Of a DNA stretch of 64,000 nucleotides, positions 36,320 to 45,606 are shown piece by piece; within the stretch, counting starts at the first letter, position 1; every line of letters begins with the position of its first letter. The notes beneath the pieces were generated by a model. The model worked only from the letters and a program-made list of their open reading frames with translations. It searched no databases and had not been told where the DNA came from. This DNA comes from Thalassovita taeanensis (GTDB lineage Bacteria; Pseudomonadota; Alphaproteobacteria; Rhodobacterales; Rhodobacteraceae). Made by a program: the position numbers and the translations under genes. The stretch lies in NCBI RefSeq assembly GCF_900110775.1, contig NZ_FOEP01000001.1, positions 186,001 to 250,000 of the forward strand, in the 5' to 3' direction.

Positions 36320-37225
36320 TTATTCGTCGAGCATTGGCACCAGACGGGCGGCGGCGCGGCGTTCGCGCAGGAACGTATAGAGCCCGGTGATGATAATCAG
36401 TGCAGAGCCGACATAGGTCAGAAGATCGGGGCGTTCGCCAAACACCAGCATCCCCAGCGCGATGGAAAAGATCAATCTGGTATAGCGGAACGGGGTGACG
36501 GCCGCCGCATCACCCATGCGGGTGGCAGACACGATGGCATAGTACCCCAGAACCCCGAACACCAGCGCGCAGGCCATTTGGCCGACGTCCACCAGGGTCA
36601 TCGCCTGCGGCGTTGCGCCGGTGATCAGCAAAAGTGGCAGGCCGGCCACGCCAATCGCCGCAAAACCATAAAAGGACACGACGGTCGAAGACATCGCCTG
36701 CGGCAGCCTGCGCGAGGTCAGATCGCGGGTCGCGATGGCCACAACGGCCCCCAACACAAACAGCGAGGCGGGTTGAAACCCCGTCATGCCGGGGCGGATG
36801 ATGATCAAGACGCCGACAAAGCCCAAAAGGATCGCCGACCAGCGCCGCCAGCCCACTTGTTCGCCCAGAAACACCGCTGCACCAAGGGTAATGGCCAGCG
36901 GTGTGGCCTGAAACACGGCTGATACCGTTGATATCGGCACCAGCGACAGCGAGGTGATGAAAAACAGCGCCGCAAAGCCCTCGGACAGGGTGCGCAGGGC
37001 AAGCGCGCCGTTGCGAATGGTGGCCGGACCGAACAGTCGCTGGCCCTGCCGGGCGGCCAAAAGCCCGAATACCAGCGCGCCGCCCAAGCCAAGCGTGGCC
37101 ATGACCTGTCCCGTGGGGATCGTTTCGGTCATGCGCTTGATGAACATGTCCTCAAGCGAGAAAAAGGCCATGGACAGGATGACCAGGAAGATGCCGCGCA
37201 GGTTGTTCATGGGGTGTCCGTTCAC
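36320..37225 (-). CDS. EamA/DMT family transporter
   Basis: A 301-residue inner membrane protein with about ten transmembrane segments in two EamA halves, typical of the drug/metabolite transporter superfamily. The first half runs from LRGIFLVILSMAFFSLEDMF, the second from LFVLGAVVAIATRDLTSRRL, each ending with a conserved GAAVFLGE or LGMLVFGE segment. Two starts are possible: a GTG at 37225 that has GGAGG upstream, and an ATG at 37210 that gives the more usual N-terminus. The substrate is unknown; relatives export amino acids or metabolites. It stands between eno and the Fur-type gene, all on the minus strand. Confidence 0.88.
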   Translation of the reverse strand: MNGHPMNNLRGIFLVILSMAFFSLEDMFIKRMTETIPTGQVMATLGLGGALVFGLLAARQGQRLFGPATIRNGALALRTLSEGFAALFFITSLSLVPISTVSAVFQATPLAITLGAAVFLGEQVGWRRWSAILLGFVGVLIIIRPGMTGFQPASLFVLGAVVAIATRDLTSRRLPQAMSSTVVSFYGFAAIGVAGLPLLLITGATPQAMTLVDVGQMACALVFGVLGYYAIVSATRMGDAAAVTPFRYTRLIFSIALGMLVFGERPDLLTYVGSALIIITGLYTFLRERRAAARLVPMLDE

Positions 37226-37276
37226 CAGGTCTTGTGGCCTCCGCTTAGGCGGGTTTGACCAGATGGTAAAGCGAGT

Positions 37277-37699
37277 TCAGCCGCGCGCAGGTTTTTTGAT
37301 CGGCACGCCGTAAAGTTCCAGTTTATGCCCCTTCAGGCGATACCCCAGCTTCTCGGCGATCTTTTCCTGCAAGGCTTCGATCTCGGGGTCGCAGAACTCG
37401 ATCACCTCGCCCGAGTTCATGTCGATCAGGTGGTCGTGATGTTCGCGGTCGGCGTCCTCGTACCGGGCGCGGCCATCACCGAATTCCAGTTTGTCGAGAA
37501 TCCCGGCCTCTTCGAACAGCTTCACGGTGCGATACACGGTGGCGATGGAAATGCGCGGATCGCTGGCACTGGCGCGGGCGTACAGCTCCTCAACATCGGG
37601 GTGATCGTCGGAGTCCTGCAAGACGGCGGCAATGGTGCGGCGCTGGTCTGTCATGCGCAGGCCCTTGGCTTCGCAACGCGTGATGATTGTGTCGGTCAT
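37277..37699 (-). CDS. Fur family transcriptional regulator (Fur/Mur type)
   Basis: A 140-residue metalloregulator. The ATG at 37699 has AGGA nine bases upstream; an upstream extension is unlikely. The N-terminal winged helix includes MTDQRRTIAAVLQ and RISIATVYRTVKLFEEAGI, and the HHDH histidine cluster is at residues 87-90. It lacks the two CxxC pairs found in E. coli Fur, having only Cys9 and Cys103. The C-terminal IEALQEKIAEKLGYRLKGHK matches alphaproteobacterial Fur/Mur proteins, which often respond to manganese. It is not an Irr type, because I see no haem motif. Divergent from the helicase gene with a 386-base spacer. Confidence 0.88.
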   Translation of the reverse strand: MTDTIITRCEAKGLRMTDQRRTIAAVLQDSDDHPDVEELYARASASDPRISIATVYRTVKLFEEAGILDKLEFGDGRARYEDADREHHDHLIDMNSGEVIEFCDPEIEALQEKIAEKLGYRLKGHKLELYGVPIKKPARG

Positions 37700-38085
37700 G
37701 GCCTGTTCCTGATCGTCGTCCTGTGCGTGGGTGTAGCTGTTGGGCGCGGGCATTTCCACCGATTTTGACGCAAATGAGCCGCGGCGGACGCGGCGGCATA
37801 TGTGCTTGTGACTTGACTTTGGCCGCGACAAGGGTCATGTGCTGCATCAAGAGATGCCCTCTGCCGCGTGAGCAGGGGCCGCTATGGTTGTTTGCCACAG
37901 GGCAACATCCGCGGTCAAAGGGCATCACGGTATTTTCCCAAAATCACGCGTGGGAGGAGCGTTTCGGCGGTTTGCAGGGCAAGAGGCCCGTAAGCTGGAT
38001 CCGGCGCGCAACCACGAAGGCGGTCCTGATTGGGCTGCAACACGAGGGCTTTTGGCATGTCTGCCGGGCCCCGGAAGGATATATT
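37700..38085. other. Long divergent spacer between the Fur-type gene and the DEAD-box helicase
   Basis: I see no gene here; the frame of the helicase stays open but without similarity. A TTGACT (near 37814) is the best -35 candidate. The spacer likely gives the helicase a long 5' leader, as in many cold-inducible helicase mRNAs. A short inverted repeat TTGCC-ACAG-GGCAA lies near 37894-37907. Confidence 0.45.
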
Positions 38086-39381
38086 GTGAACCAATTCGAA
38101 ATGATGGGCCTGCCCACCACTCTTGTGAACCGTCTGGAAAAGATGGGGATCACCGAACCGACCCCGATTCAGACCCACGCCATTCCGGTCGCGCTGGACG
38201 GCAAAGACGTGATGGGGCTGGCGCAGACCGGCACCGGTAAGACGGCGGCCTTTGGTTTGCCGCTGGTCACGCTTTTGTCGGGTCAGGGACGGCCTGCGCC
38301 CAAAGCGGTGCGCGGTCTTGTACTGGCGCCGACTCGTGAGCTTGCCAAACAGATCATGGAAGCCTTGCAGGAGTTCGTGCAGGGCAGCCCGATGAAAGTG
38401 GCGCTGGTTGTGGGCGGCATGTCGCTGAACGCACAGGCAAAACGGCTTGAGCGCGGCGTTGATATTCTGGTGGCCACACCCGGCCGCCTGATCGACCTGC
38501 TGGATCGTCGCGCGCTGTCGCTGGCAGAGACGAAGTTCCTGGTGCTGGACGAGGCCGACCAGATGCTGGACCTTGGCTTTATCCACGCGCTGCGCAAGAT
38601 CGCGGGAATGCTGCCTGCTGGGCGTCAGACCATGCTGTTTTCGGCCACCATGCCCAAGCAGATGGCCGAGATTGCCGATTCGTATCTGAACAACCCGGTG
38701 CGGGTGCAGGTAAATCCGCCGGGCAAAGCCGCTGAAAAGATTGAACAGTCGGTGCATTTCATCGCCAAGTCGGAAAAGACGAAACTGCTGATCGAGCTGC
38801 TGGACAAGCACCGTGACGAGCTGGCGCTGGTTTTTGGCCGCACCAAGCACGGGATGGAAAAGCTGTCGAAACAGCTTGAGAATGCCGGGTTTGCTGCGGT
38901 GTCGATCCACGGCAACAAAAGCCAAGGTCAGCGCGACCGCGCGATCAAGGCGTTCCGCTCGGGCGAGGCGCGGGTGCTGGTGGCGACGGATGTCGCGGCG
39001 CGCGGTCTGGATATTCCGGACGTCAAGCACGTGTACAACTTCGAACTGCCCAACGTGCCGGAAAACTATGTCCACCGGATTGGCCGCACAGCGCGGGCCG
39101 GTCGTGATGGTGCCGCGATCGCATTTTGCAGCCCGGATGAAATGGGCGAATTGCGTGATATCCAGAAGGTGATGAAGATTTCGATCCCCGTCGCCTCGGG
39201 GCGCGCGTGGGAGCCTGTGGATCAGCCCGGCAAAAAGCCTTCGGGCGGTGGCAATCGTCGTCGTAGTGGCGGCGGTGGCGGTGGCAAGCCCGGTGGCGAG
39301 CAGGGCCGTCCGTTCCGGCGTCGGAGCGGCGGTGGCGGTGCGGGCCGCGGTGCGCGCGGTGGTGCCAAGGCGGCATCCTAA
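38086..39381 (+). CDS. DEAD-box ATP-dependent RNA helicase
   Basis: A 431-residue helicase. I place the start at the GTG at 38086 because GGAAGGA lies six bases before it and the product then begins MNQFEMMGLPTTLVNRLEKM; the frame upstream carries no similarity. All motifs are present: Q motif TEPTPIQ, Walker A AQTGTGKT, PTRELA, TPGRL, DEAD in LDEADQML, SAT, and HRIGRTARAG. The C-terminal tail from about residue 385 is rich in Gly and Arg (GGGNRRRSGGGGGG and GRGARGG), a typical RNA-binding tail. Such RhlE/CsdA-like helicases act in ribosome assembly and RNA decay at low temperature. A strong terminator follows. Confidence 0.93.
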   Translation: MNQFEMMGLPTTLVNRLEKMGITEPTPIQTHAIPVALDGKDVMGLAQTGTGKTAAFGLPLVTLLSGQGRPAPKAVRGLVLAPTRELAKQIMEALQEFVQGSPMKVALVVGGMSLNAQAKRLERGVDILVATPGRLIDLLDRRALSLAETKFLVLDEADQMLDLGFIHALRKIAGMLPAGRQTMLFSATMPKQMAEIADSYLNNPVRVQVNPPGKAAEKIEQSVHFIAKSEKTKLLIELLDKHRDELALVFGRTKHGMEKLSKQLENAGFAAVSIHGNKSQGQRDRAIKAFRSGEARVLVATDVAARGLDIPDVKHVYNFELPNVPENYVHRIGRTARAGRDGAAIAFCSPDEMGELRDIQKVMKISIPVASGRAWEPVDQPGKKPSGGGNRRRSGGGGGGKPGGEQGRPFRRRSGGGGAGRGARGGAKAAS

Positions 39382-39401
39382 TACCCCGCACAAGGGTGGC
39401 C

Positions 39402-39446
39402 GTGGGGCGTGGCCCCACACCCCCAGCGTATTTGAACAAGATGAAA
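39402..39446 (+). repeat. Dispersed 3'-end element, copy g (hairpin plus motif)
   Basis: Hairpin GTGGGGC-GTG-GCCCCAC (39402-39418) is followed by ACCCCCAGCGTATTTG and AAGATGAAAC. It lies after the helicase stop, on the same strand, immediately before the terminator. It follows the same order, hairpin then TATTT then GAA-type tail, as copies b and c. Confidence 0.55.
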
Positions 39447-39472
39447 CGGGGGGCGGTCTCGCCCCCCGTTTT
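39444..39472 (+). terminator. Terminator after the helicase gene (bidirectional)
   Basis: AAACGGGGGGCG (39444-39455) pairs with CGCCCCCCGTTT around a GTCT loop and ends in four T. It lies between the convergent helicase and DUF1697 genes and can serve both. Confidence 0.88.
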
Positions 39473-39481
39473 CATGTCAGC

Positions 39482-40015
39482 CTAGCTGTGCGCCAGAGCC
39501 ATAACCGCGCGCAGCGAGTTGAGGTTGCGGGCGGTGCACACACTGCCTGCGGCACGTTCGATCCGCGCGGGGAGTTTCGATTTCCCGATCCCCTTCGGCG
39601 CGTGCACGATCAGGCAACGGCCTTTGAGCGATAAGACTTCATCCGATGTGCAGTCGGGTGTCAGGCGGGCAAGGGTATCGTCGGCGGGGGCGTCGGCGAA
39701 GATATGGAACCACAGGTTCTTGGGATCGGCCTGTTCCACGAAGGGCGCTTCGGCAACGATATTCGACAGGTCGGGCAGGGACAGCGCCAGCACGGCGGGG
39801 CGAAAGCCGAACTGGGCCGCGATCTGTCCGGCGATGTTGTTGCACAGGGCGGCGGCATCGGGTTCGGGGTGGTCCATCACCACATTGCCGGACTGAATAT
39901 AGGTCTGTACGGCAGATGCGCCGTTTTGTGTCAGAAGATCGCGCAGTGCGGCCATCGGCAGCTTGCCATGGCCGCCCACATTCACACCGCGCAGCAACAG
40001 AACCCAGCGCGGCAT
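39482..40015 (-). CDS. DUF1697 family protein
   Basis: A 177-residue protein of the DUF1697 family, known from its start WVLLLRGVNVGGHGKLPM followed by ALRDLL and TYIQSGNVVM. The C-terminal half has LSLKGRCLIVHAPKGIGKSKL, also characteristic. The family is widespread in bacteria, cytoplasmic, and has no established activity. The ATG lies six bases after the stop of the Na+/H+ antiporter on the same strand, so the two are probably cotranscribed. It converges with the DEAD-box helicase. Confidence 0.9.
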   Translation of the reverse strand: MPRWVLLLRGVNVGGHGKLPMAALRDLLTQNGASAVQTYIQSGNVVMDHPEPDAAALCNNIAGQIAAQFGFRPAVLALSLPDLSNIVAEAPFVEQADPKNLWFHIFADAPADDTLARLTPDCTSDEVLSLKGRCLIVHAPKGIGKSKLPARIERAAGSVCTARNLNSLRAVMALAHS

Positions 40016-40021
40016 GGCGGC

Positions 40022-41296
40022 TTAGACCAGATCGGGTTCGCGGCCCACTTTGTTGGCCAGCTTGGCCACGGTCAGACCCTGCACGATGATCGAGAAGATC
40101 ACGACCATGAACGTCGCGGTCAGAATCATCGGTTTCCATTCACTGTCGGGCAGGGCCAGCGCCAGGGCGACCGAGATGCCCCCCTTCAGCCCACCCCAGG
40201 TCATGATCGGGATAACGCCGGGGCCAAAGGCACGCCAAGGGCTGAGCAGCATCACCGGCACCGCAACGGCAACCAGACGCGCGAACAGCGCCAGCACGAT
40301 CGCAAAGGCGCCGGCAGTGACAACCTGCATGTCGAAGGCGACGGCAAAGACCTCGAACCCGATCAGAAGGAACAGGACGGCGTTCAGGATCTCATCAATC
40401 AGTTTCCAGAAGGCATCGACGTATTTGCGGGTTTCCTCGGACATGCCGTGTTTGGCGCCGATATCGCCGATCAGCAGCCCCGAGCAGACCGCCATGATCG
40501 GTGCAGAAACATGCAAGAACACCGCCAGCTCATAGCCGCCAAAGGCCAGGCCAAGCGTCAGCAGTACCTCAAGCGAATAATCATCGATCTGGCGCATCAC
40601 GCGGAAGACCAGCCAGCCCAGAACAATGCCCAGAACGGCGCCGCCGACGGCCTCTTGCAAGAACAGCATCGCGGCGTCCTGATAGACGTTGCCATTTGGA
40701 TCGGCACCGTGACCTGCGCCGTGGCCCGCGATCGCAGGGAATGCGATGGCGACCAGCACCAGATAAACGACATAGCCGACGCCGTCGTTGAACAGGGATT
40801 CGCCCGCGATCTTTGTTTCCAATGATTTGCGCAGGTTGGCCTCGCGCAGGACCCCCATGACAGCAACCGGATCGGTGGGCGAAATCAGCGAGCCAAAGAC
40901 CAGCGCGATCATCAGCGGCATCCCGGTTACCCAGCTGAACCCAAAGCCAACCACCACTGTCGACAGACCCACGCCCAGCGTCGCCATCAGCACCACAACA
41001 GGCCATTGCGCCCGCAGGTCGGCCAGCTTGACATGCAGCGCCCCGGCAAACAGCAACAGGCCCAGCATCCCTTCAAGCAGCGCGTCGGAAAAGTCGATCC
41101 CCAGCACCACCGAACGCGCCGTGTCGGCCATACCAAGCGCGGGCCACAGAAGATCCAGCCCCAGCACCGAAAGCGAGGCCAGCAGTGACACCACAAGAAT
41201 GCCGATCGCCGAGGGAAGTTTCAGGAACAGATAGTTGATCGCGCCAAAGGCACCGGCCAGAACGATCAGAAGCGAGGTGATCTGGAGCAGGGTCAT
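40022..41296 (-). CDS. Na+/H+ antiporter, CPA1 (NhaP) family
   Basis: A 424-residue membrane protein with about 12 transmembrane segments. Family residues are the SPTDPVAVMG segment and the ion-binding GESLFNDG, which contains the aspartate of the ND motif in CPA1 exchangers. These proteins exchange sodium or potassium for protons and support pH and salt balance, consistent with a marine organism. A glycine- and histidine-rich loop (AGHGAGHGADPNG) sits after the sixth segment. It is followed by DUF1697 six bases on. Ion preference cannot be read from sequence. Confidence 0.9.
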   Translation of the reverse strand: MTLLQITSLLIVLAGAFGAINYLFLKLPSAIGILVVSLLASLSVLGLDLLWPALGMADTARSVVLGIDFSDALLEGMLGLLLFAGALHVKLADLRAQWPVVVLMATLGVGLSTVVVGFGFSWVTGMPLMIALVFGSLISPTDPVAVMGVLREANLRKSLETKIAGESLFNDGVGYVVYLVLVAIAFPAIAGHGAGHGADPNGNVYQDAAMLFLQEAVGGAVLGIVLGWLVFRVMRQIDDYSLEVLLTLGLAFGGYELAVFLHVSAPIMAVCSGLLIGDIGAKHGMSEETRKYVDAFWKLIDEILNAVLFLLIGFEVFAVAFDMQVVTAGAFAIVLALFARLVAVAVPVMLLSPWRAFGPGVIPIMTWGGLKGGISVALALALPDSEWKPMILTATFMVVIFSIIVQGLTVAKLANKVGREPDLV

Positions 41297-41359
41297 GTGA
41301 TGGCTTTCCTTTGGCTGAATTCTCTTTGAACTAGCATAGGTTGCGACAGCGCAAAAGGG

Positions 41360-42067
41360 TCAGGGTTTAGGGTGGTGCCCGAGGTCGGCCCAGATCGGCA
41401 GATGATCCGAGGCGATGCGCGCGGGCTGCGCCAGATGCACGCCGGTGGCCAGAGCCTTGAGCTGCGGCGACAGGGCAAAGCGATCCAGCGGTGCCACTGG
41501 GCGCAGCGCCGGAAAGCTGGCGCGGGCAGGCAGAAAGCTCAGCCCCTGCGCGATGGTATCCATCGCCATGCCCGAGCCCCATTCATTGAAATCCCCTGCC
41601 AGAACGGTGGGCATGTGCGGCAGGTCACGCAGGTGTCGGATGATCGCCGCCATCTGCAACAGCCGGTATCGCCGGATCAGTCCAAAGTGCAGGCCCAGCA
41701 CCCGCAGCGGGCCGATCGAGGTGTCAAGATCGGCGCGGATCGCGCCGCGCGGCTCGAGCCCCGGCAGTTCGATATGCGCGGTGGACAGCAGCCCGACACC
41801 GGGACGCACCAGCATCGCATTGCCGTGCCACCCCAACGAGCCGCCGGGCTGACCGAAGGGCAGGATGCGCCAGCCGTCATCCTCGATCATTTCGTGCGGC
41901 AGGGCCGCGGGGCGCGGCGGCAGCCGTTTATCGGCCTCTTGCAGCACGACGATATCGGCCTGTAGCGCCGCGATAACCGTCAAGGACCGGTCAGGGCGGC
42001 GGCGCAGGTCAAGGCCGACACATTTTTGCAGGTTGTAGCTTGCTATTCGGCAGGGGGATGCGGTCAT
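41360..42067 (-). CDS. Endonuclease/exonuclease/phosphatase family protein
   Basis: A 235-residue protein of the EEP superfamily. I start at the ATG at 42067 (MTASPCRIASYNLQKCVG). The metal and catalytic residues are visible: Asn in SYNLQKC, Glu in VLQEADKRLP, the Asp-Asn pair in AGDFNEW, and SDHLPIW with Asp-His at the end. Such proteins cleave phosphodiester bonds in nucleic acids or phospholipids. There is no signal peptide, so it is probably cytoplasmic. It is divergent from the membrane protein at 42107 with only 39 bases between the starts. The substrate is unknown. Confidence 0.85.
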   Translation of the reverse strand: MTASPCRIASYNLQKCVGLDLRRRPDRSLTVIAALQADIVVLQEADKRLPPRPAALPHEMIEDDGWRILPFGQPGGSLGWHGNAMLVRPGVGLLSTAHIELPGLEPRGAIRADLDTSIGPLRVLGLHFGLIRRYRLLQMAAIIRHLRDLPHMPTVLAGDFNEWGSGMAMDTIAQGLSFLPARASFPALRPVAPLDRFALSPQLKALATGVHLAQPARIASDHLPIWADLGHHPKP

Positions 42068-42106
42068 AGTTGCACTATCAACATGCGGCAATGAGGAAGT
42101 CACGAG

Positions 42107-42742
42107 GTGTTTGCGGAACAGACTTGGCTGGCGCGGGGAATTTGGCTGTTGCTGTTCATTTTTGCGGCGGGGGCCCTGATCACCGGGCGCTGGTCGTTGG
42201 CGTTTGTGTCAGCGGCGACGCTGGTGCTGTCGCTTTTGCCGGTGGCCGTGGCCCGCTGGGCCGAGGTGGTGGTGCCGCCCAGCTTTATCGCGGCGGTGGT
42301 GGCATTTGTTGGCGGCACGCTGTTTCTGGGCGAGGTATATGATTTCTACGAGCGCTTCTGGTGGTGGGACATCGCCATGCATGGCGGCAGTGCTGTTGGC
42401 TTTGGACTTATCGGATTTGTCTTGGTTTTCATGATGTTTCAGGGCGATCGTTATGCGGCCCCTCCGATTGCGGTGGCATTTTTCGCCTTTTGTTTCGCGC
42501 TGGCAATGGGCGGAATGTGGGAGATTTTCGAGTTTAGCGTCGATCAGGCGATGGGCACGGCAATGCAGAAATCCGGCCTGCTGGACACGATGGGGGATAT
42601 GATCGTCAATACGGTTGGCGCGCTGATTGGCGCGGGGGCTGGCTGGGCCTATCTGAAAGGGCGCGAACGGGTCGGGCCGATGGGGGTGATCGACGATTTC
42701 GTGCGCCGCAACCCAAAATATTTCTCACGCAGGCGTAAATAG
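42107..42742 (+). CDS. YjdF/DUF2238-like integral membrane protein
   Basis: A 211-residue protein starting at GTG 42107 with GAGGAAG upstream. It has five to six hydrophobic segments. The segment DIAMHGGSAVGFGLIGFVLV with the following MGGMWEIFEFSVDQAMGTAM and LLDTMGDMIVNTVGALIGAG matches proteins annotated YjdF or DUF2238, with conserved His, Glu and Asp in the membrane that could bind a metal or a quinone. The function is not established. A basic C-terminal tail (FVRRNPKYFSRRRK) should be cytoplasmic. It is followed 40 bases later by a DMT transporter gene in the same direction. Confidence 0.75.
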   Translation: MFAEQTWLARGIWLLLFIFAAGALITGRWSLAFVSAATLVLSLLPVAVARWAEVVVPPSFIAAVVAFVGGTLFLGEVYDFYERFWWWDIAMHGGSAVGFGLIGFVLVFMMFQGDRYAAPPIAVAFFAFCFALAMGGMWEIFEFSVDQAMGTAMQKSGLLDTMGDMIVNTVGALIGAGAGWAYLKGRERVGPMGVIDDFVRRNPKYFSRRRK

Positions 42743-42782
42743 AGCCGTTGACGGGGCCGGTATCTGGGCCTCATGTGGCGCG

Positions 42783-43667
42783 ATGGAACGCAAAGACAGA
42801 ATAGACGCCATTGGCGCACTCGCGCTGACGGGATTCGCCATTGTGCTGGCCTTTAACCAGGTCGTCATCAAGCTGGGAAATGGCGGGTTTCAACCGGTCT
42901 TTATGGCGGGGCTGCGGTCGCTGGGCGCGCTTGTGGTGCTGCTGGTCTGGATGCGGATCCGAGGGGTCCGGCTGAGCTTTCCTGTGGGCACAGTGGTGCC
43001 CGGGCTTTTGCTGGGCGGGCTGTTCGCCTTTGAATTTGTTTGTCTTTTCTGGGCGTTAGATCATACCAGCGTGGCGCGCGCCTCGATTCTGTTTTATTCG
43101 ATGCCGGTGATCTTGTCATTGGCCGCGCATTTCACGCTGCCCGGCGAGCGGCTGACGCCCCTGCGTTTGCTGGGGCTGGGATTGGCGATGGCGGGGGTGG
43201 CAGTGGTACTGTCACAGCGCAATGGCGGGCAGGCCAGCCTGCTGGGCGATCTGGCAGCGCTTGGGGCGGCGTGTGGCTGGGCCGGGATCGCGCTGAGCGT
43301 GCGGCTGACTTCGATCAGCAAGGTTGTGCCCGAGATGCAGCTGTGGTGGCAGCTGGTGGTCTCGTCTGTGCTGCTGCTGGGGCTGGCGCCGCTGTTCGGG
43401 CCGCTGCTGCGCGATCCGGGGCTATGGCATGTGGCGGGGCTGATGTATCAGATCATCGCCGTTGCCAGTTTCGGCTTTCTGTTCTGGTTCTTCTTGATGA
43501 AGATCTATCCGGCCTCCAGCGTGGCGAGCTTCAGCTTTCTGTCGCCCGTGATCAGCGTGGTGCTGGGCTGGTTGATATTGGGCGAGCAGATTGGTGGGGC
43601 CGTCATCGTGGCGCTGGTGCTGGTGGCGCTGGGGATCGTGCTGATCAACCGCAGGCCCGCATCGTAA
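42783..43667 (+). CDS. EamA/DMT family transporter
   Basis: A 294-residue membrane transporter with about ten transmembrane segments in two EamA halves. The first half has LAFNQVVIKLGNGGFQPVFM and the second SFGFLFWFFLMKIYPASSVA followed by FLSPVISVVLGWLILGE, a typical DMT ending. It is distinct in sequence from the EamA protein at 36320. Substrates are unknown, although relatives export amino acids or drugs. It lies 40 bases after the YjdF-like gene and converges with selO. Confidence 0.88.
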   Translation: MERKDRIDAIGALALTGFAIVLAFNQVVIKLGNGGFQPVFMAGLRSLGALVVLLVWMRIRGVRLSFPVGTVVPGLLLGGLFAFEFVCLFWALDHTSVARASILFYSMPVILSLAAHFTLPGERLTPLRLLGLGLAMAGVAVVLSQRNGGQASLLGDLAALGAACGWAGIALSVRLTSISKVVPEMQLWWQLVVSSVLLLGLAPLFGPLLRDPGLWHVAGLMYQIIAVASFGFLFWFFLMKIYPASSVASFSFLSPVISVVLGWLILGEQIGGAVIVALVLVALGIVLINRRPAS

Positions 43668-43703
43668 GCGGCAAAATTGAGTATTTCGAGAGATATGAGT
43701 GGC

Positions 43704-45128
43704 TTAGGTGCCGCAGAAGGTGTTTTCGACAACTTCGGATGGCAGCGGCGGGCGGGTCAGGTCCTCGGCCTCGGGTTGATCGTCATAGGGGCGTGACAGC
43801 ACGGTGAGCAAGCGTTCAAACGGGGCGTAATCGCCCGCGACGGCGGCCTGAATCATCTGCTCGACCCGGTGGTTGCGCGGGATGAAGGCGGGGTTGGTGG
43901 CGCGCATCGTGGTTTGGGGGGCGGATTCGCTGGCGATCCGGGCCTGCCAGCGCGGTTTCCAGTCATCAAATGCGGTGGGGTCGGTGAATTGATCCCGCGC
44001 AGCTTCGCCTGATAAGGCGCGGAAAGTATTGGTAAAGTCAGCTTGGTTGTTGGCCATACGGGTCAGCAGATCGGTGATCAGCGCCTCGTCACCCTCCTGT
44101 GCGGTGCTCAGGCCGATCTTGGCGCGGAAGGCGGTCAGCCATTCGGCGTGGATCAGGTCAGGCATGGCGTGAACCGCGGCGGTCAGCTGTTGGATTGCGG
44201 CATCGGTGTCGGGCATCAGCGGGACAAGGCAGCTGGCCAGTTGGGCCATGTTCCACGTGATGATATTGGCTTGATTATCATAAGCATAGCGCCCCTGACG
44301 GTCGATCGAGGAATAGACCGTGACCGGATGATAGGTATCCATATAGGCAGCGGGGCCATAGTCGATCGTCTCGCCCGACAGCGCGGTATTGTCAGTGTTC
44401 ATCACGCCGTGGATGAAACCAAGGCTGAGCCATTTGGCGACCAGCCGGGCTTGGCGCGCGATGACCTGTTCCAGCATCTGCACCGGGGTTTCGGCGGTCG
44501 GATAATGCCGGTCGCGGGTATGTCGGTATAACGTCTGTATTGCGTCGGTATCACGTCGGGCAGCGAAGTACTGAAATGTGCCGACGCGGATATGGCTGGC
44601 CGCGACACGGGTCAGCACCGCGCCGGGCATTGCGCCCTCGCGATATATGCTTTCGCCGGTCAGGGTGGCGGCCAGTGCGCGGGTGGTGGGCACGCTCAGT
44701 GCATGCATCGCCTCGCTCAGCAGGTATTCGCGCAGCACCGGACCAAGCCACGCCCGCCCGTCGCCCGAGCGCGAATAGGGCGTGCGCCCGGCGCCTTTGA
44801 GCTGAATGTCGTGGCGTTGGCCGGTGGGGTCCACCACCTCGCCCAGCAGGATGGCGCGGCCATCGCCCAGTTGCGGGGAAAAGCCGCCAAACTGGTGCCC
44901 GGCATAGGCTTGCGCCAGCGGCGTGGCGCCTTGCGGCACGGCATTGCCGGAAAAGACCTGTGCCATTTCCGTCGGCGTGCCGGGGGTAATGCCAAGCTCG
45001 GTCGCCAGCGCGGTGTTGAAGCGGATCAACTGCGGCGCGCGGACAGGCTCGGGCACCTGCCGGGTGAAGAACCGCGGCGGCAGAGTGGCATAGCTGTTGT
45101 CGAAGGGAATGGTCAGGGTCATGGGCAT
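43704..45128 (-). CDS. selO: Protein adenylyltransferase SelO (YdiU family)
   Basis: A roughly 474-residue pseudokinase-fold AMPylase that attaches AMP to target proteins and is linked to redox stress. Signatures include [22 protein letters not shown], the [16 protein letters not shown] loop, and [20 protein letters not shown] with the metal-binding Asn and Asp. The C-terminus is FCGT, with the cysteine third from the end, the position occupied by selenocysteine in the eukaryotic homologue. Several starts exist (GTG 45131, ATG 45128, ATG 45122) and no clear ribosome binding site separates them. It is followed, on the same strand, by no further gene and converges with the DMT transporter. Confidence 0.92.
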   Translation of the reverse strand: MPMTLTIPFDNSYATLPPRFFTRQVPEPVRAPQLIRFNTALATELGITPGTPTEMAQVFSGNAVPQGATPLAQAYAGHQFGGFSPQLGDGRAILLGEVVDPTGQRHDIQLKGAGRTPYSRSGDGRAWLGPVLREYLLSEAMHALSVPTTRALAATLTGESIYREGAMPGAVLTRVAASHIRVGTFQYFAARRDTDAIQTLYRHTRDRHYPTAETPVQMLEQVIARQARLVAKWLSLGFIHGVMNTDNTALSGETIDYGPAAYMDTYHPVTVYSSIDRQGRYAYDNQANIITWNMAQLASCLVPLMPDTDAAIQQLTAAVHAMPDLIHAEWLTAFRAKIGLSTAQEGDEALITDLLTRMANNQADFTNTFRALSGEAARDQFTDPTAFDDWKPRWQARIASESAPQTTMRATNPAFIPRNHRVEQMIQAAVAGDYAPFERLLTVLSRPYDDQPEAEDLTRPPLPSEVVENTFCGT

Positions 45129-45159
45129 CACTTAAGGCGGCACAGCCGGGTGGCAAGGG

Positions 45160-45606
45160 TCAGCTTTTGCGGGTCATCAGGATTTGATCGGGCTGCGGAT
45201 CAAAGTGCAGCCGCTGGAAAAAACGTTGCAGGGCGGTATCGTGATGCGGGGTCGTCAGGTGCAGCGCAGTCAGCCCGGCGTCGGCAAGGGCCTTGGGCAG
45301 GGCATTCAGCACCTCGGTGCCAATGCCGCGACCCCGCACGCCGGGGCGGATGAACACCTCTTCGACATGGCCGGTCAGGCCGCCCAGCGACAGCGACCAG
45401 CCAAAGCTGAGCAGGATATAACCGATCGGCGCGCGCTGTGGCCCGATCAGATACGCAACCCCATGCGGCGACCCTTCCAGCAGCGGGGCAAGGGCGGCGC
45501 TCAGGGCCTCGGGGCTTTGGGCGGGGGCGGCGTTTTCGTGAAAAGCGGCGATCATCGGCAGCAGGCGGGCGGCATCTTCGGGGCCGGCAAGGTGAAGCGC
45601 GGTCAT
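45160..45606 (-). CDS. GNAT family N-acetyltransferase
   Basis: A 148-residue acetyltransferase. The acetyl-CoA binding motif is seen in EEVFIRPGVRGRGIGTEVLN, with the R/QxxGxG/A core VRGRGIG, and the C-terminal FFQRLHFDPQ is typical. The substrate is unknown; similar proteins acetylate antibiotics, amino acids or peptides. Its ATG overlaps the stop of the nucleoside hydrolase gene by four bases, so the two are cotranscribed. The selO start follows about 30 bases later, so selO may belong to the same unit. Confidence 0.87.
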   Translation of the reverse strand: MTALHLAGPEDAARLLPMIAAFHENAAPAQSPEALSAALAPLLEGSPHGVAYLIGPQRAPIGYILLSFGWSLSLGGLTGHVEEVFIRPGVRGRGIGTEVLNALPKALADAGLTALHLTTPHHDTALQRFFQRLHFDPQPDQILMTRKS

